From Limimaricola sp. (GTDB taxonomy: Bacteria > Pseudomonadota > Alphaproteobacteria > Rhodobacterales > Rhodobacteraceae): a DNA stretch of 64,000 nucleotides. The translations under genes and the position numbers were made by a program. Below the pieces are notes generated by a model. It saw only the letters and a list, made by a program, of their open reading frames with translations, did not search any database and was not told where the DNA came from. Shown piece after piece: positions 16,305 through 24,394 of this stretch. Numbering within the stretch: position 1 is the first letter of the stretch; each line of letters starts with the position of its first letter. The DNA lies in NCBI RefSeq assembly GCF_016125575.1, contig NZ_WGLM01000002.1, positions 434,001-498,000 of the forward strand, given 5' to 3'.

Positions 16305-16790
16305 ATGACCCTCGATCCTTTAGGATTTGCCCGGCACGACCATGCCCTATGCGTCCAGACCGCGCTTGACGCCGCCGAAGAGCGCTGCGCCGCGCGCGGA
16401 GTGCAGTTCACGCCGGTGCGCCGCCGCACGCTGGAAATCCTGCTGGAGGCACATGCCGCGATGGGGGCCTATGACGTGCTGGCCCGGCTTGACCGCGACG
16501 GGTATGGCGACAAGCCACCCGTGGCCTACCGCGCGCTGGGGTTCCTTGTCGATCAGGGCCTGGCCCACCGGATCGAGCGGTTGAACGCCTTTGTGGCCTG
16601 CGCCCATCCCGGTGCCGCGCATCACCCCGCCTTCCTGATCTGTCGTGCCTGCGGCCTTGTGGCCGAGGCCGAGGGCGCGCCGGGGGCGGGCCTGCGCGCC
16701 AGCGCCGCGCAGACCGGGTTCCGCATCGAACAGGCGATGATCGAGGTCGAGGGGCTGTGCCCGGCCTGCCAGGACGGAGCGTCGGCATGA
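16305..16790 (+). CDS. zur: Fur-family zinc uptake regulator Zur
   Basis: A 161-residue Fur-family repressor. The winged helix covers RRRTLEILLEAHAAMGAYDVL and the following PPVAYRALGFLVDQGLAHRIE. The structural zinc site is CRAC in the middle and CPAC at the C-terminus; the regulatory site is the HPGAAHH region. It is assigned Zur rather than Fur because it overlaps znuC by 4 nt and faces znuA across a Zur-type palindrome. It should shut off zinc import when zinc is sufficient. Confidence 0.9.
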   Translation: MTLDPLGFARHDHALCVQTALDAAEERCAARGVQFTPVRRRTLEILLEAHAAMGAYDVLARLDRDGYGDKPPVAYRALGFLVDQGLAHRIERLNAFVACAHPGAAHHPAFLICRACGLVAEAEGAPGAGLRASAAQTGFRIEQAMIEVEGLCPACQDGASA

Positions 16791-17533
16791 GCTTGCTTTC
16801 CGCGACAGGCATCGCCGCCGCGCATGACGGGCAGGTGGTGCTGCACGATGTCAGTCTTGCGCTGGAGCCGGGCGAGATCGTGACCATCGTCGGCCCCAAC
16901 GGGTCGGGCAAGTCGACGCTGCTGCGCGTGCTGATCAGCGCGCTGAAGCCGTTGCGCGGCAAGGTCACCCGCGCGCCGGGCCTGCGCATCGGCTACGTGC
17001 CACAGCGCCTGCATATCGACCCGACGTTGCCGATCACGGTGCGCCGCTTTCTCAACCTGCCACATGGCGTGGCCGATCCGGATGCGACCACGGCCCTGGA
17101 ACATGCCGGGGTGCCGGGCGTGGCGGGCCAGCAGATGGCCTCGCTGTCGGGCGGGCAATTCCAGCGGGTGCTGCTGGCGCGCGCCATCCTCGGCCGGCCG
17201 CAGGTCCTGATGCTCGACGAGGCGACGCAGGGGCTGGACCAGCCGGGTTCGGCCGCGTTCTACCGCCAGATCGAGGCGGTCCGCGCCGAACTGGGCTGCG
17301 CCGTGCTGATGGTCAGCCACGAATTACACGTGGTGATGAGCGCGTCCGACCGGGTGATCTGCCTCAACGGCCATATCTGCTGCGAGGGCACGCCCGAGGT
17401 GGTCAGCGCCGCGCCCGCCTATCGCGAGCTTTTCGGCACCGGGACGGGCGGCGCGCTGGCGCTTTACCGCCACACGCATGACCACGACCACGATCACGAC
17501 CATCCCCACCCCGAGATCGAGGCGGCCGAATGA
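16787..17533 (+). CDS. znuC: zinc ABC transporter ATP-binding protein ZnuC with His-rich tail
   Basis: A 248-residue ABC ATPase powering zinc import. Walker A is GPNGSGKST, the signature is LSGGQFQRV, and Walker B is VLMLDEATQGLDQ. The C-terminus ends in HTHDHDHDHDHPHPE, a metal-binding tail that may sense or buffer zinc near the transporter. ATG 16787 overlaps the zur stop (ATGA), and the 3' end overlaps znuB by 4 nt, so the three genes are translationally linked. Confidence 0.92.
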   Translation: MSLLSATGIAAAHDGQVVLHDVSLALEPGEIVTIVGPNGSGKSTLLRVLISALKPLRGKVTRAPGLRIGYVPQRLHIDPTLPITVRRFLNLPHGVADPDATTALEHAGVPGVAGQQMASLSGGQFQRVLLARAILGRPQVLMLDEATQGLDQPGSAAFYRQIEAVRAELGCAVLMVSHELHVVMSASDRVICLNGHICCEGTPEVVSAAPAYRELFGTGTGGALALYRHTHDHDHDHDHPHPEIEAAE

Positions 17534-18330
17534 TGCTGGACGATTTTCTGGTGCGCGCCGCGTTGGCGGGGCTCGGCACGGCGCTGGCCGCGGGGCTGCT
17601 GGGCTGTTTCGTGGTCTGGCGGCGGATGGCCTATTTCGGCGATGCCACGGCGCATGCCGCCATTCTTGGCGTGGCGCTCAGCCTTGCGTTTCATCTGTCG
17701 GTGCTGACGGGTGTGGCGGCGGTGGCATTGGTGATGGCACTGATCATTTTTGCGCTCAGCGAACGCGGCCATGGCATGGATACGGTTCTGGGCGTTTTGG
17801 CGCATGGGGGTCTGGCGGCCGGCCTTGTCGCCGTGGCGCTGATCCCCGGCGCGCGCATCAACCTTGATGCCTATCTCTTTGGTGACGTGCTGACGGTGAC
17901 ACGGTTGGACCTTGCGGTGATCTGGGGCGGTGCGCTTCTGGTTGCCGTTGTCCTCTGGTCGCGCTGGTCAGCGATGCTGACAGCCACGCTCAGCCCCGAT
18001 CTGGCCTATGCGGCGGGTATTGATCCCCGGCGCGAGCAACTGGTGCTGACGCTGATGTTGGCCGCGGTGGTGGCCGTGGCGCTGAAGGTGGTGGGTGCCT
18101 TGTTGATTACGGCGTTGCTGATCATCCCGGCGGCGGCGGCGCGCAACTTTGCCCGCACGCCCGAAAGGATGGCGGCGCTGGCAAGCGCATTGGGTGCGCT
18201 GGCAGCACTGGGTGGGCTGCGCTTGGCGATGTGGTTCGACACGCCCGTGGGGCCAACGGTGGTCTGCGTGGCGGCCGGCCTTTTCGCCTTGGGCACGCTG
18301 GCCGGGCAGGTGCGGACAATGCGCGGCTGA
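17530..18330 (+). CDS. znuB: zinc ABC transporter permease ZnuB
   Basis: A 266-residue polytopic permease of the ZnuB/MntB family (ABC-3). It has about eight hydrophobic helices and the family segment GDATAHAAILGVALSLAF near residue 40, followed by LLITALLIIPAAAARNFA, the conserved LLxxALLxxPAAxA permease motif. It forms the membrane channel with ZnuC. It starts with ATGA overlap and ends the zur-znuCB operon. Confidence 0.92.
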   Translation: MMLDDFLVRAALAGLGTALAAGLLGCFVVWRRMAYFGDATAHAAILGVALSLAFHLSVLTGVAAVALVMALIIFALSERGHGMDTVLGVLAHGGLAAGLVAVALIPGARINLDAYLFGDVLTVTRLDLAVIWGGALLVAVVLWSRWSAMLTATLSPDLAYAAGIDPRREQLVLTLMLAAVVAVALKVVGALLITALLIIPAAAARNFARTPERMAALASALGALAALGGLRLAMWFDTPVGPTVVCVAAGLFALGTLAGQVRTMRG

Positions 18331-18422
18331 TTGCCACCGCGCTGCCCTTTTCCGGCCACGTCCCGGCCGGTTTCGGCCCGGATGCTTCTGTCCTGATCCA
18401 CGAATCCCGCGAGGTCGAGACG

Positions 18423-18902
18423 ATGAAGATTGCCGCCAAGCTTTGTGCCGCCACTTGCCTGCTGTTCGCTGCCGCCACCGCCGCCGAGGCGGGGGGGTGT
18501 TCCGTTCCCGGCAATGCGCAGGCAATGGCCAGCCAGATTGCTGCCGGGCTTAACGCTCAGCGGGCCGCGAACGGGCTGCCCGCGCTGCGCTACAACCCCA
18601 CGCTGAGCCAAGCCGCGATGGCCCATGCCTGCGACATGACCGAACATGATTTCTTCAGCCATCGGGGCTCGGACGGCAGTACGGCGGGTGCGCGGATGCG
18701 CCGTGTCGGATACCGGTTCTGCACGGCCGCCGAGAATATCGCCTGGGGCTATCCGCATCCGGACCAGATCATCTCGGGCTGGATGGCGTCGCCCGGCCAC
18801 CGCCACAACATGCTGCTACAAGGTGTGACGGATTTCGGCATTGCCATCGCGCAAAGCCCCAAGGGACCATACTGGGTGCTCGACATCGCCTCGCATTGCT
18901 GA
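18423..18902 (+). CDS. secreted CAP/SCP-domain protein
   Basis: A 159-residue exported protein with signal peptide MKIAAKLCAATCLLFAAATA and one CAP domain. The CAP signatures are MAHACDMTEHDFFSHRGSDG, RFCTAAENIAWG and WMASPGHRHNMLLQG. Bacterial CAP proteins are of unknown biochemical role; the histidines of the central cavity are kept. A second CAP protein is encoded at 44709-45176. It follows znuB by 92 nt but has its own ribosome binding site and need not be in that operon. Confidence 0.85.
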   Translation: MKIAAKLCAATCLLFAAATAAEAGGCSVPGNAQAMASQIAAGLNAQRAANGLPALRYNPTLSQAAMAHACDMTEHDFFSHRGSDGSTAGARMRRVGYRFCTAAENIAWGYPHPDQIISGWMASPGHRHNMLLQGVTDFGIAIAQSPKGPYWVLDIASHC

Positions 18903-18908
18903 GGCGGC

Positions 18909-19346
18909 TCAGACCTCGAGCCAGATGGTAACCGGGCCGTCATTGACGAGGCTGACCGCCATGTCAGCGCCGAACCGGCCCGACTGCACGGGGATGCCAA
19001 GCGCCGCCATCTCGGCCTTGAACGCCTGGTAAAGCCGCTCGCCCTCCGCGGGCGGGGCGGCCTGCGAGAAACCGGGCCTGTTGCCGCGGCTGGTATCGGC
19101 GGCCAGCGTGAACTGGCTGACCACCAGCGCCGCGCCGCCCACATCCGCCAGGCTGCGGTTTATCTTGCCCGCCTCGTCCTTGAAGATGCGCAGCTTGGCG
19201 ATTTTCGCGGCCAGTTGCGCCGGCTTGTCATCGGTATCGCCCGCCATCGCGCAGACAAGGATCATCAGGCCGGGCCCGATCTCGCCCACCACCTCGCCCT
19301 CGATGCGGACTGCGGCCGCGGTGACGCGCTGGACCAGTGCCCTCAC
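18909..19346 (-). CDS. dtd: D-aminoacyl-tRNA deacylase Dtd
   Basis: A 145-residue homodimeric enzyme that hydrolyses D-amino acids from mischarged tRNA. The active-site motifs are [17 protein letters not shown] and the cross-subunit [15 protein letters not shown], which contains the Gly-cisPro equivalent region (NDGPVT). The start is GTG 19346, which overlaps the TGA of the upstream sugar kinase gene (GTGA). This gives the normal family length; a longer frame from 19361 would not. Confidence 0.92.
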   Translation of the reverse strand: MRALVQRVTAAAVRIEGEVVGEIGPGLMILVCAMAGDTDDKPAQLAAKIAKLRIFKDEAGKINRSLADVGGAALVVSQFTLAADTSRGNRPGFSQAAPPAEGERLYQAFKAEMAALGIPVQSGRFGADMAVSLVNDGPVTIWLEV

Positions 19347-20257
19347 AACTCGTGCGCCCAAGGCGGATTGGCACCGGGGCGGCTGACGGTGACGGCGGCG
19401 GCCCGTGCACCAAGATCAAGTGCGGCCCGGATCGTGCCCTCTTCCAGTGATGCGAGTGCCGTCTTGCTTAAGCAGCCTGCGCTGTTGAGCGCGGCCAGCA
19501 CGCCTGCGTTGAACGTGTCGCCCGCGCCCACGGTATCGGCCACGACGACCTTTCGCGACGGCACGAAGATTGCGTGATCGCGACTGAATCCGGTTGCGCC
19601 CTTCGCTCCTTCGGTGATGCAGACCAGCTTTGGCCCGCGGGCAAGGATCCTGCCGGAAAGCTCGGCGATGTCGCCCGCGCCCATCAGCCAGTGCAGATCC
19701 TCATCCGACAGCTTCACGATGTCCGAGAGTGCCAGCATCCGGTCGATCCGCGCGCGGTAGGCGGCTGCATCCTTGATGAAGCCGGGGCGGATGTTGGGGT
19801 CAATCATGATGGCGCGATGCGGTGCTTCGCGGGCCATCAGGGCCTCGTAGGTGCTGCCGCAAGGTTCGGCCATCAGGCTGATGCCACCGAAAAACATAGC
19901 TTTGGCCGACACGACCGGCAGGTCTGCGGTGCGCAGCATCCGGCCGGCACTGTTCTCGTCGTAGAAGGCATAGGTCGCCTGCCCGTGGACCAACTTGACG
20001 AAGGCGACGGTACAGGGCCGGTCGGATATCGCGCAGGGGCTGGCATCGACGCGGCTTTCTTCAAGGCTATCGCGCAGAATGTCGCCAAGAAAATCCGACG
20101 ACAGGCCCGAGAAGAAGGCCGAGGGCGCGCCCAGCCGTCCCAGCGCAATGGCGGTATTGAAGACAGCCCCGCCGGGGTAGGGGGCAAAGGCACCTTCGCC
20201 GCCTTGGCTCTTGCGCGGCAGCATGTCGATCAGGGCTTCGCCACAGGACAGGATCAT
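19343..20257 (-). CDS. PfkB-family carbohydrate kinase (fructokinase-like)
   Basis: A 304-residue ribokinase-fold sugar kinase. The N-terminal signature [16 protein letters not shown] and the C-terminal ATP/catalytic signature [17 protein letters not shown] with the catalytic Asp are both complete. It is closest in pattern to fructokinases ([14 protein letters not shown] start). It would phosphorylate fructose or a related sugar; no sugar transporter lies nearby to narrow this. The dtd gene overlaps its 3' end by 4 nt. Confidence 0.87.
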   Translation of the reverse strand: MILSCGEALIDMLPRKSQGGEGAFAPYPGGAVFNTAIALGRLGAPSAFFSGLSSDFLGDILRDSLEESRVDASPCAISDRPCTVAFVKLVHGQATYAFYDENSAGRMLRTADLPVVSAKAMFFGGISLMAEPCGSTYEALMAREAPHRAIMIDPNIRPGFIKDAAAYRARIDRMLALSDIVKLSDEDLHWLMGAGDIAELSGRILARGPKLVCITEGAKGATGFSRDHAIFVPSRKVVVADTVGAGDTFNAGVLAALNSAGCLSKTALASLEEGTIRAALDLGARAAAVTVSRPGANPPWAHEL

Positions 20258-20319
20258 CGTGCACTTCCTATTTTCGTTGGCGCGAACATGACGGCGCGGG
20301 GGGCGTGGCGCAAGCCGAT

Positions 20320-20333
20320 TTGACGCGCATCAA
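20320..20333 (+). promoter_or_regulatory. FNR/FnrL-type box upstream of hsp20
   Basis: TTGACGCGCATCAA matches TTGA-N6-TCAA, the FNR/FnrL half-site pair used by Rhodobacterales. It lies 68 nt before the hsp20 ATG, so a start site about 41 nt from its centre would give normal class II activation. It suggests that hsp20 is induced at low oxygen. Confidence 0.65.
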
Positions 20334-20401
20334 GGCGCGTCGTGCCCCCGCATGGCAGGGTTCCGCGGTCGGCACGTTGCCGATGTTGAGGAGGATGTAT
20401 C

Positions 20402-20818
20402 ATGGTTGAGAAAACGCAAAATCAGGCCGGTTGGCCGGCCCTGTTCGACCCGTTTCGCACCTTCGGCGGGCGTCTGGCCGATTGGCTGAACCCCGCCTCG
20501 GACGCCAAGTCTGACGAGAAGGGCTATACCATCACGCTGGAACTGCCCGGCGTCGCCGAGGACGAGGTGGAGCTGACCATCGACGACGGTGCGGTGACTG
20601 TCAGCGGCGAAAAGCAGACGACGCGCGAGGACAAGGGCGAGACGTGGTATTTCAGCGAGCGGCAATATGGCAGCTTCAGCCGCACCTTCCGGCTGCCCAC
20701 CGATGCCGACCCCGACAGCGCGCGGGCCGAATTGAAGGATGGCGTGCTGACGGTCACCGTTGCGCGCAAGGCGCCCGCGGCCAGCACCGCGCGCAAGGTC
20801 AAGGTCGCCAAGGGCTGA
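20402..20818 (+). CDS. Hsp20/alpha-crystallin small heat shock protein
   Basis: A 138-residue small heat shock protein. The alpha-crystallin domain spans about residues 38-128: YTITLELPGVAEDEVELTI, the central FSERQYGSFSRTFRLP, and LKDGVLTVTVARKA. It holds unfolded proteins in an ATP-independent way in the cytoplasm. GAGGAGG precedes the ATG. The FNR-type box upstream points to oxygen control rather than only heat shock control. Its stop abuts the convergent zinc-ribbon gene. Confidence 0.92.
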   Translation: MVEKTQNQAGWPALFDPFRTFGGRLADWLNPASDAKSDEKGYTITLELPGVAEDEVELTIDDGAVTVSGEKQTTREDKGETWYFSERQYGSFSRTFRLPTDADPDSARAELKDGVLTVTVARKAPAASTARKVKVAKG

Positions 20819-21976
20819 TCAGAACCCCTGCTGTCCTTGCGTGACGGCGGCGACATAGCCGATCCCGGCGGCAAGGATCAGGCCCACGATGACCGCGAAG
20901 GCGATCTTCCAGGCCGAGTAGGGCCGTTCGCCCTGCACCTTGCCCGTCACGCCGTTGACGACGAAACGATAGGTCTGGCCGCGATACTTGTACGCGGCCA
21001 GCCAGACCGGCAGCAGGATATGCTTGAAAGTGATGTCGCTGATCTGGGTCTGTACGCTGTCGATGCGCTGGTGATCGCCGCCGATGTCGAAGCGAATGTC
21101 GCGCAGGATCATCGCGTCCATGATGCTGCGCGCCTCTTTGAAACCGTCCTCAAGCTCTACCTGGTAGCCCTCGGCGCGGAATCCGGCGAGGTATTCGGGC
21201 TTGTAGGGTTTCAGCCCGGAAAGGTCCCACGGCGCCAGCCCGTCGGTATAGCGTTTAGGCAGCGATTTCGACGCCAGCACCAGCACGTCGTCGAAGAATC
21301 GCGCGACGCGGCCCGCCGCCGGGCGCCAGCGGGTATGGCGCACCTGCCGGGTTTCCATCTTGCCGTTCACCATTACGGTTTCGGTGGTGTAATAGTCGTC
21401 GCCGCGCTGGCCGGTATAGGCTGTCTTCGTATCGGCATCATAGGTCCAGTAGGGCACGTAGATGCCCGACATCGCCCGGCCCTTGCGGGCATATTCCTGT
21501 AATCCGTTGGGCGCGAACCACAGCCGGCCCAGCCACGTCGTCATTGCCCCGCGCGCGCCCTTTTCGTCCAGCACGAAGGGCAGCAGCCCGCGCGGCTTGA
21601 TGTGGCGGTGGGTGCCAGTTCCGGTGACGATGGGTGTGTCGCAGAACGGGCAGGAGGTGGCCTGCACATCGCCGTCCAGCTCTGTCACCGCGCCGCAATT
21701 GGGGCAAGTGACGGCGCGCGTCTCTTCCATTTCGGCGCCGGGAAGCTGATTGGCGATGGCGGACTTGTAATCCAGTTCCTTGATCGCGGGGCCGGACCAT
21801 GCTCCTGCCTCCATCGCTTCGGTCGCGCCGCAATGATCGCAGATCATCCGGTTCTGGCCGGGATCAAAACGCATGTCGGCGCCGCATTGCGGGCAGGGGA
21901 AATGGCGCTCGCTCTCGGTGGCACCAGAGGCCGATGGCGGGCGGGGCGGGCGCGGAACGGTGGGTATCGAGGTCAT
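20819..21976 (-). CDS. zinc-ribbon membrane protein of the TelA/SPFH module
   Basis: A 385-residue protein with two pairs of CxxC ribbons at the N-terminus (FPCPQCGADM then CDHCGA; TCPNCGAV then SCPFCDTP), a large middle domain with YVPYWTYDADTKT and TRWRPAAGRVARFFDDVLV, and one C-terminal membrane helix (WKIAFAVIVGLILAAGIGYV). Such proteins are often mis-annotated as primosomal protein N' or replication factor Y. No helicase motifs are present. Its place 3' of the SPFH gene suggests a membrane-associated partner. Function unknown. Confidence 0.75.
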   Translation of the reverse strand: MTSIPTVPRPPRPPSASGATESERHFPCPQCGADMRFDPGQNRMICDHCGATEAMEAGAWSGPAIKELDYKSAIANQLPGAEMEETRAVTCPNCGAVTELDGDVQATSCPFCDTPIVTGTGTHRHIKPRGLLPFVLDEKGARGAMTTWLGRLWFAPNGLQEYARKGRAMSGIYVPYWTYDADTKTAYTGQRGDDYYTTETVMVNGKMETRQVRHTRWRPAAGRVARFFDDVLVLASKSLPKRYTDGLAPWDLSGLKPYKPEYLAGFRAEGYQVELEDGFKEARSIMDAMILRDIRFDIGGDHQRIDSVQTQISDITFKHILLPVWLAAYKYRGQTYRFVVNGVTGKVQGERPYSAWKIAFAVIVGLILAAGIGYVAAVTQGQQGF

Positions 21977-21980
21977 GGTC

Positions 21981-22406
21981 CTAAAGATGCTTGTGCAGGA
22001 TTCGCGGCGCCATCATCTTCAGCGCCCCGTCGTAGAGCGTGGTATGCCGCCAGAGGTGAAAGATGCCGTGCAGCATGCCGGCCGCCAACAGGACAAGCAA
22101 CGAGGTCCAGGCCCAGTCGCGCGGGGCGAGCCCCAGCAGCGCAACAAGGTTCAGCCCCGCGGCAACGGCAAGTGCGGCATACATGCCCCGGTGCATCCAC
22201 GGATAGGCCGCACGGGCCAGTCCCGTCAGCTTCGGCCCCGGCCGGCCCAAGAGCCCGCCAAAGACTGCCATACCGACCCAGAGCGCACCCGCCGCAGTAA
22301 AGATCCAGCGCAGGGCGGGCGCACTGGTGCCGCCCTTTATCATCATCAGGATCAGAAAGACGCTGCCCCAGTGCAGCCAGATCGTCAGGGTCCGCCGCAT
22401 TCTCAT
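21981..22406 (-). CDS. cytochrome b561-like small membrane protein
   Basis: A 141-residue protein with four predicted membrane helices. Histidines lie near helix ends (IWLHWGSV, PWMHRGMY, LHGIFHLWRHT), as in cytochrome b561/b6-type haem proteins, so it may carry electrons across the membrane. The start at 22406 overlaps the stop of the upstream GST gene (ATGA) and has AAGGA 7 nt before it; a longer in-frame start at 22490 lies inside the GST gene. Assignment rests on hydrophobicity and His placement. Confidence 0.68.
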   Translation of the reverse strand: MRMRRTLTIWLHWGSVFLILMMIKGGTSAPALRWIFTAAGALWVGMAVFGGLLGRPGPKLTGLARAAYPWMHRGMYAALAVAAGLNLVALLGLAPRDWAWTSLLVLLAAGMLHGIFHLWRHTTLYDGALKMMAPRILHKHL

Positions 22407-23047
22407 GCCAAGATCCTTGGCAGAGCAGGGGCGTCCAGACCGACGAAAGGATCGCGCCACGCGGACAGCGCATCCAGCCCCGAATACCACCGCAGGACTT
22501 CGGGGTAGTCAGCCAAGGGCAAGCCCGCCACATCGTTGAATGGCAGGAAGGTGGCCATCCGGAAATCGGCGTAGCTGGGCGCATCACCGCAGAGCCAGTC
22601 GCGGTCAGACAGCGCCGCGTTCAACAAGCTGGCAGAATCGTTGAACAGATCGAGCCCCTCCGCCACCTTGGCCGGGTCGACCGGGCCGAGGCCGTAGCGC
22701 TGCTTGGTGCCCCTTTCGAAGTGGACCATGTCACAGGCCTGCACGAAGTTTCCCTTTCCCCAGCTCAGCCAGCGGATCATGTCCGGCGCGGCCTTTCCCG
22801 TCCGCCAGAAATCGCTGCCTGTCATCAGCGACAGGCGGCAGGCGATCGCGTCGGCCTCCCACAGCCCGGCGCCGTCCTCTTCGAGGATCGGGATCCGCAA
22901 GCCGGGGTTCAGCGGACGAAAGCGGTTGGCCTGTCCGGGGGCGAAGGGGGCGGCATGGGCGAAGTCGACCGGCGCATCCAGATACCGCGCCACCGCCACC
23001 GCAAGGCGCGGGTTCGGGTTGCGGCTGAAATGCAGCACAGGTCGCAT
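22403..23047 (-). CDS. glutathione S-transferase family protein
   Basis: A 214-residue GST-fold protein. The thioredoxin-like N-domain includes HFSRNPNPRLAVAVARYLDA (Ser/Asn-type activation), the cis-Pro in RIPILEED and the glutathione-binding WEADAIACRL. The helical C-domain has the N-capping DAPSYADFRMATFLP. It may conjugate or reduce electrophiles with glutathione. It is 9 nt downstream of the SPFH gene and overlaps the cytochrome b561-like gene, so it belongs to the same transcript. Confidence 0.83.
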   Translation of the reverse strand: MRPVLHFSRNPNPRLAVAVARYLDAPVDFAHAAPFAPGQANRFRPLNPGLRIPILEEDGAGLWEADAIACRLSLMTGSDFWRTGKAAPDMIRWLSWGKGNFVQACDMVHFERGTKQRYGLGPVDPAKVAEGLDLFNDSASLLNAALSDRDWLCGDAPSYADFRMATFLPFNDVAGLPLADYPEVLRWYSGLDALSAWRDPFVGLDAPALPRILA

Positions 23048-23056
23048 CGCCCGTCA

Positions 23057-24193
23057 TCAGCTTGCCGGTGGCGGCGGGGGCGGCATCACGGTGAAAAGCT
23101 GTGCCAGCTCGGGAATGTCCTCGGCCGTTTTCCAGCCGTCCTGCCCGGCGGTCCAGACGAGGCTTTCACGCGTCACCTCGCCCCGGCCCACCATCTGGCC
23201 CATCGTCGCGCGCGAAAACGGCCCTGATGTCTGACCGTTCTTGGCGATGTGCCAGACTTTCTCGACCGGCGGCGGCGGGGGAGGCGGCACGGCAGCGGCG
23301 GCAGGCGCGGCAGGTTGCGGCGCAGCGCCCCAGGGGCCCGGCTGACGCGCCATCTGGCCTGCCATCGCCATGCCCATGCCCATGCCAAGGCCTGCCCCCA
23401 TGCCGCCACCCCCGTTGGGGTTGGACGCCGCTGCGGTCATCGCCTCGGCCGCGGAATACTGGGTGAACTTGCCCAGATCGCCCGCGATGCCCATCGAGGT
23501 GCGCTTGTCCAGCGCCGCCTCGACGGCTTCAGGCAGGCTGATGTTTTCGATGTAAAGCTCGGGCAGGGTGATGCCGTAGGCCGCGATGGTGGGGGCGATT
23601 GCCGTCGCCACCAGCTTGCCCAGGTCGGCCGTGTTGGCGGCCATGTCGAGCACGGGAATGCCGGAGCTGGCCACTGCCTTGGAAAACTCCTGCACGATGA
23701 TGTTGCGGATCTGAAAGCTGATCTCGTCCATCGTGAATTCGCCGTCTGTGCCGACGATCTCTTTCATGAATACCGCAGGGTCGGTCACCTTGACCGTGTA
23801 AGTGCCGAAGGCCCGGATTCGGGTCGGCCCAAATTCGGGGTCGCGCAGCATGATCGGGTTCTTGGTGCCCCATTTCAGGTCGGAGAACCGCGTAGTGTTG
23901 ACGAAGTAGACCTCGGACTTGAAGGGCGATTTGAAGCCGTGGTCCCAGTGCTGCAGATCCGTCAGGATCGGCATGTTGTTGGTTTCGAGCATGTAGAGAC
24001 CGGGGGTAAAGACATCGGCCAGTTGCCCTTCGTGGACAAAGACGGCGGACTGTCCCTCTCTCACTGTCAGCTTGGCACCGTACTTGATCTCGTGGCCCTC
24101 GCGCTCGAACCGCCAGACCATGGTGTCATGGGTGTCGTCGGTCCATGCGATGACGTCGATGAACTGGCCGGAGAGAAAGTCGAGAATACCCAT
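23057..24193 (-). CDS. SPFH-domain protein with C-terminal GYF_2 domain
   Basis: A 378-residue stomatin/prohibitin-like protein of the YdjI or virion-core subgroup. The SPFH region occupies about residues 20-230 (GQSAVFVHEGQLADVFTPG, YFVNTTRFSDLKWG, FGTYTVKVTDPAVFM). A glycine/proline-rich linker follows, then a GYF_2 domain (WHIAKNGQTSGPFSRATMGQ, ending VWTAGQDGWKT). Relatives usually end in a zinc ribbon; here the ribbon is on a separate gene two positions downstream. It is expected to form membrane-bound oligomers. First gene of a four-gene run 23057-20819. Confidence 0.82.
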   Translation of the reverse strand: MGILDFLSGQFIDVIAWTDDTHDTMVWRFEREGHEIKYGAKLTVREGQSAVFVHEGQLADVFTPGLYMLETNNMPILTDLQHWDHGFKSPFKSEVYFVNTTRFSDLKWGTKNPIMLRDPEFGPTRIRAFGTYTVKVTDPAVFMKEIVGTDGEFTMDEISFQIRNIIVQEFSKAVASSGIPVLDMAANTADLGKLVATAIAPTIAAYGITLPELYIENISLPEAVEAALDKRTSMGIAGDLGKFTQYSAAEAMTAAASNPNGGGGMGAGLGMGMGMAMAGQMARQPGPWGAAPQPAAPAAAAVPPPPPPPVEKVWHIAKNGQTSGPFSRATMGQMVGRGEVTRESLVWTAGQDGWKTAEDIPELAQLFTVMPPPPPPAS

Positions 24194-24394
24194 GGGTCAG
24201 GCTCCTGTTGCGAAGATACGCGGGTTATGGTCGGCCGGGGGCAGGGCGGAGGCTAGCACCCCGGCTTGGCGGGTTTCAAGCGGCGCGGGGTGCGGGCGCG
24301 GCGCGTGTCGGAATCGGGCGGGCGTTGTCGCGCGTGCGGCTATGCGCCGCCTTCTGGATGCGGCAGATTTGGCGACGGATACGGGAGGGCACAG

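Noticed and set aside
20819-21976. Primosomal protein N' (PriA)
   Set aside because: Only the zinc-ribbon pattern is shared. There are no helicase motifs and the protein ends in a membrane helix.
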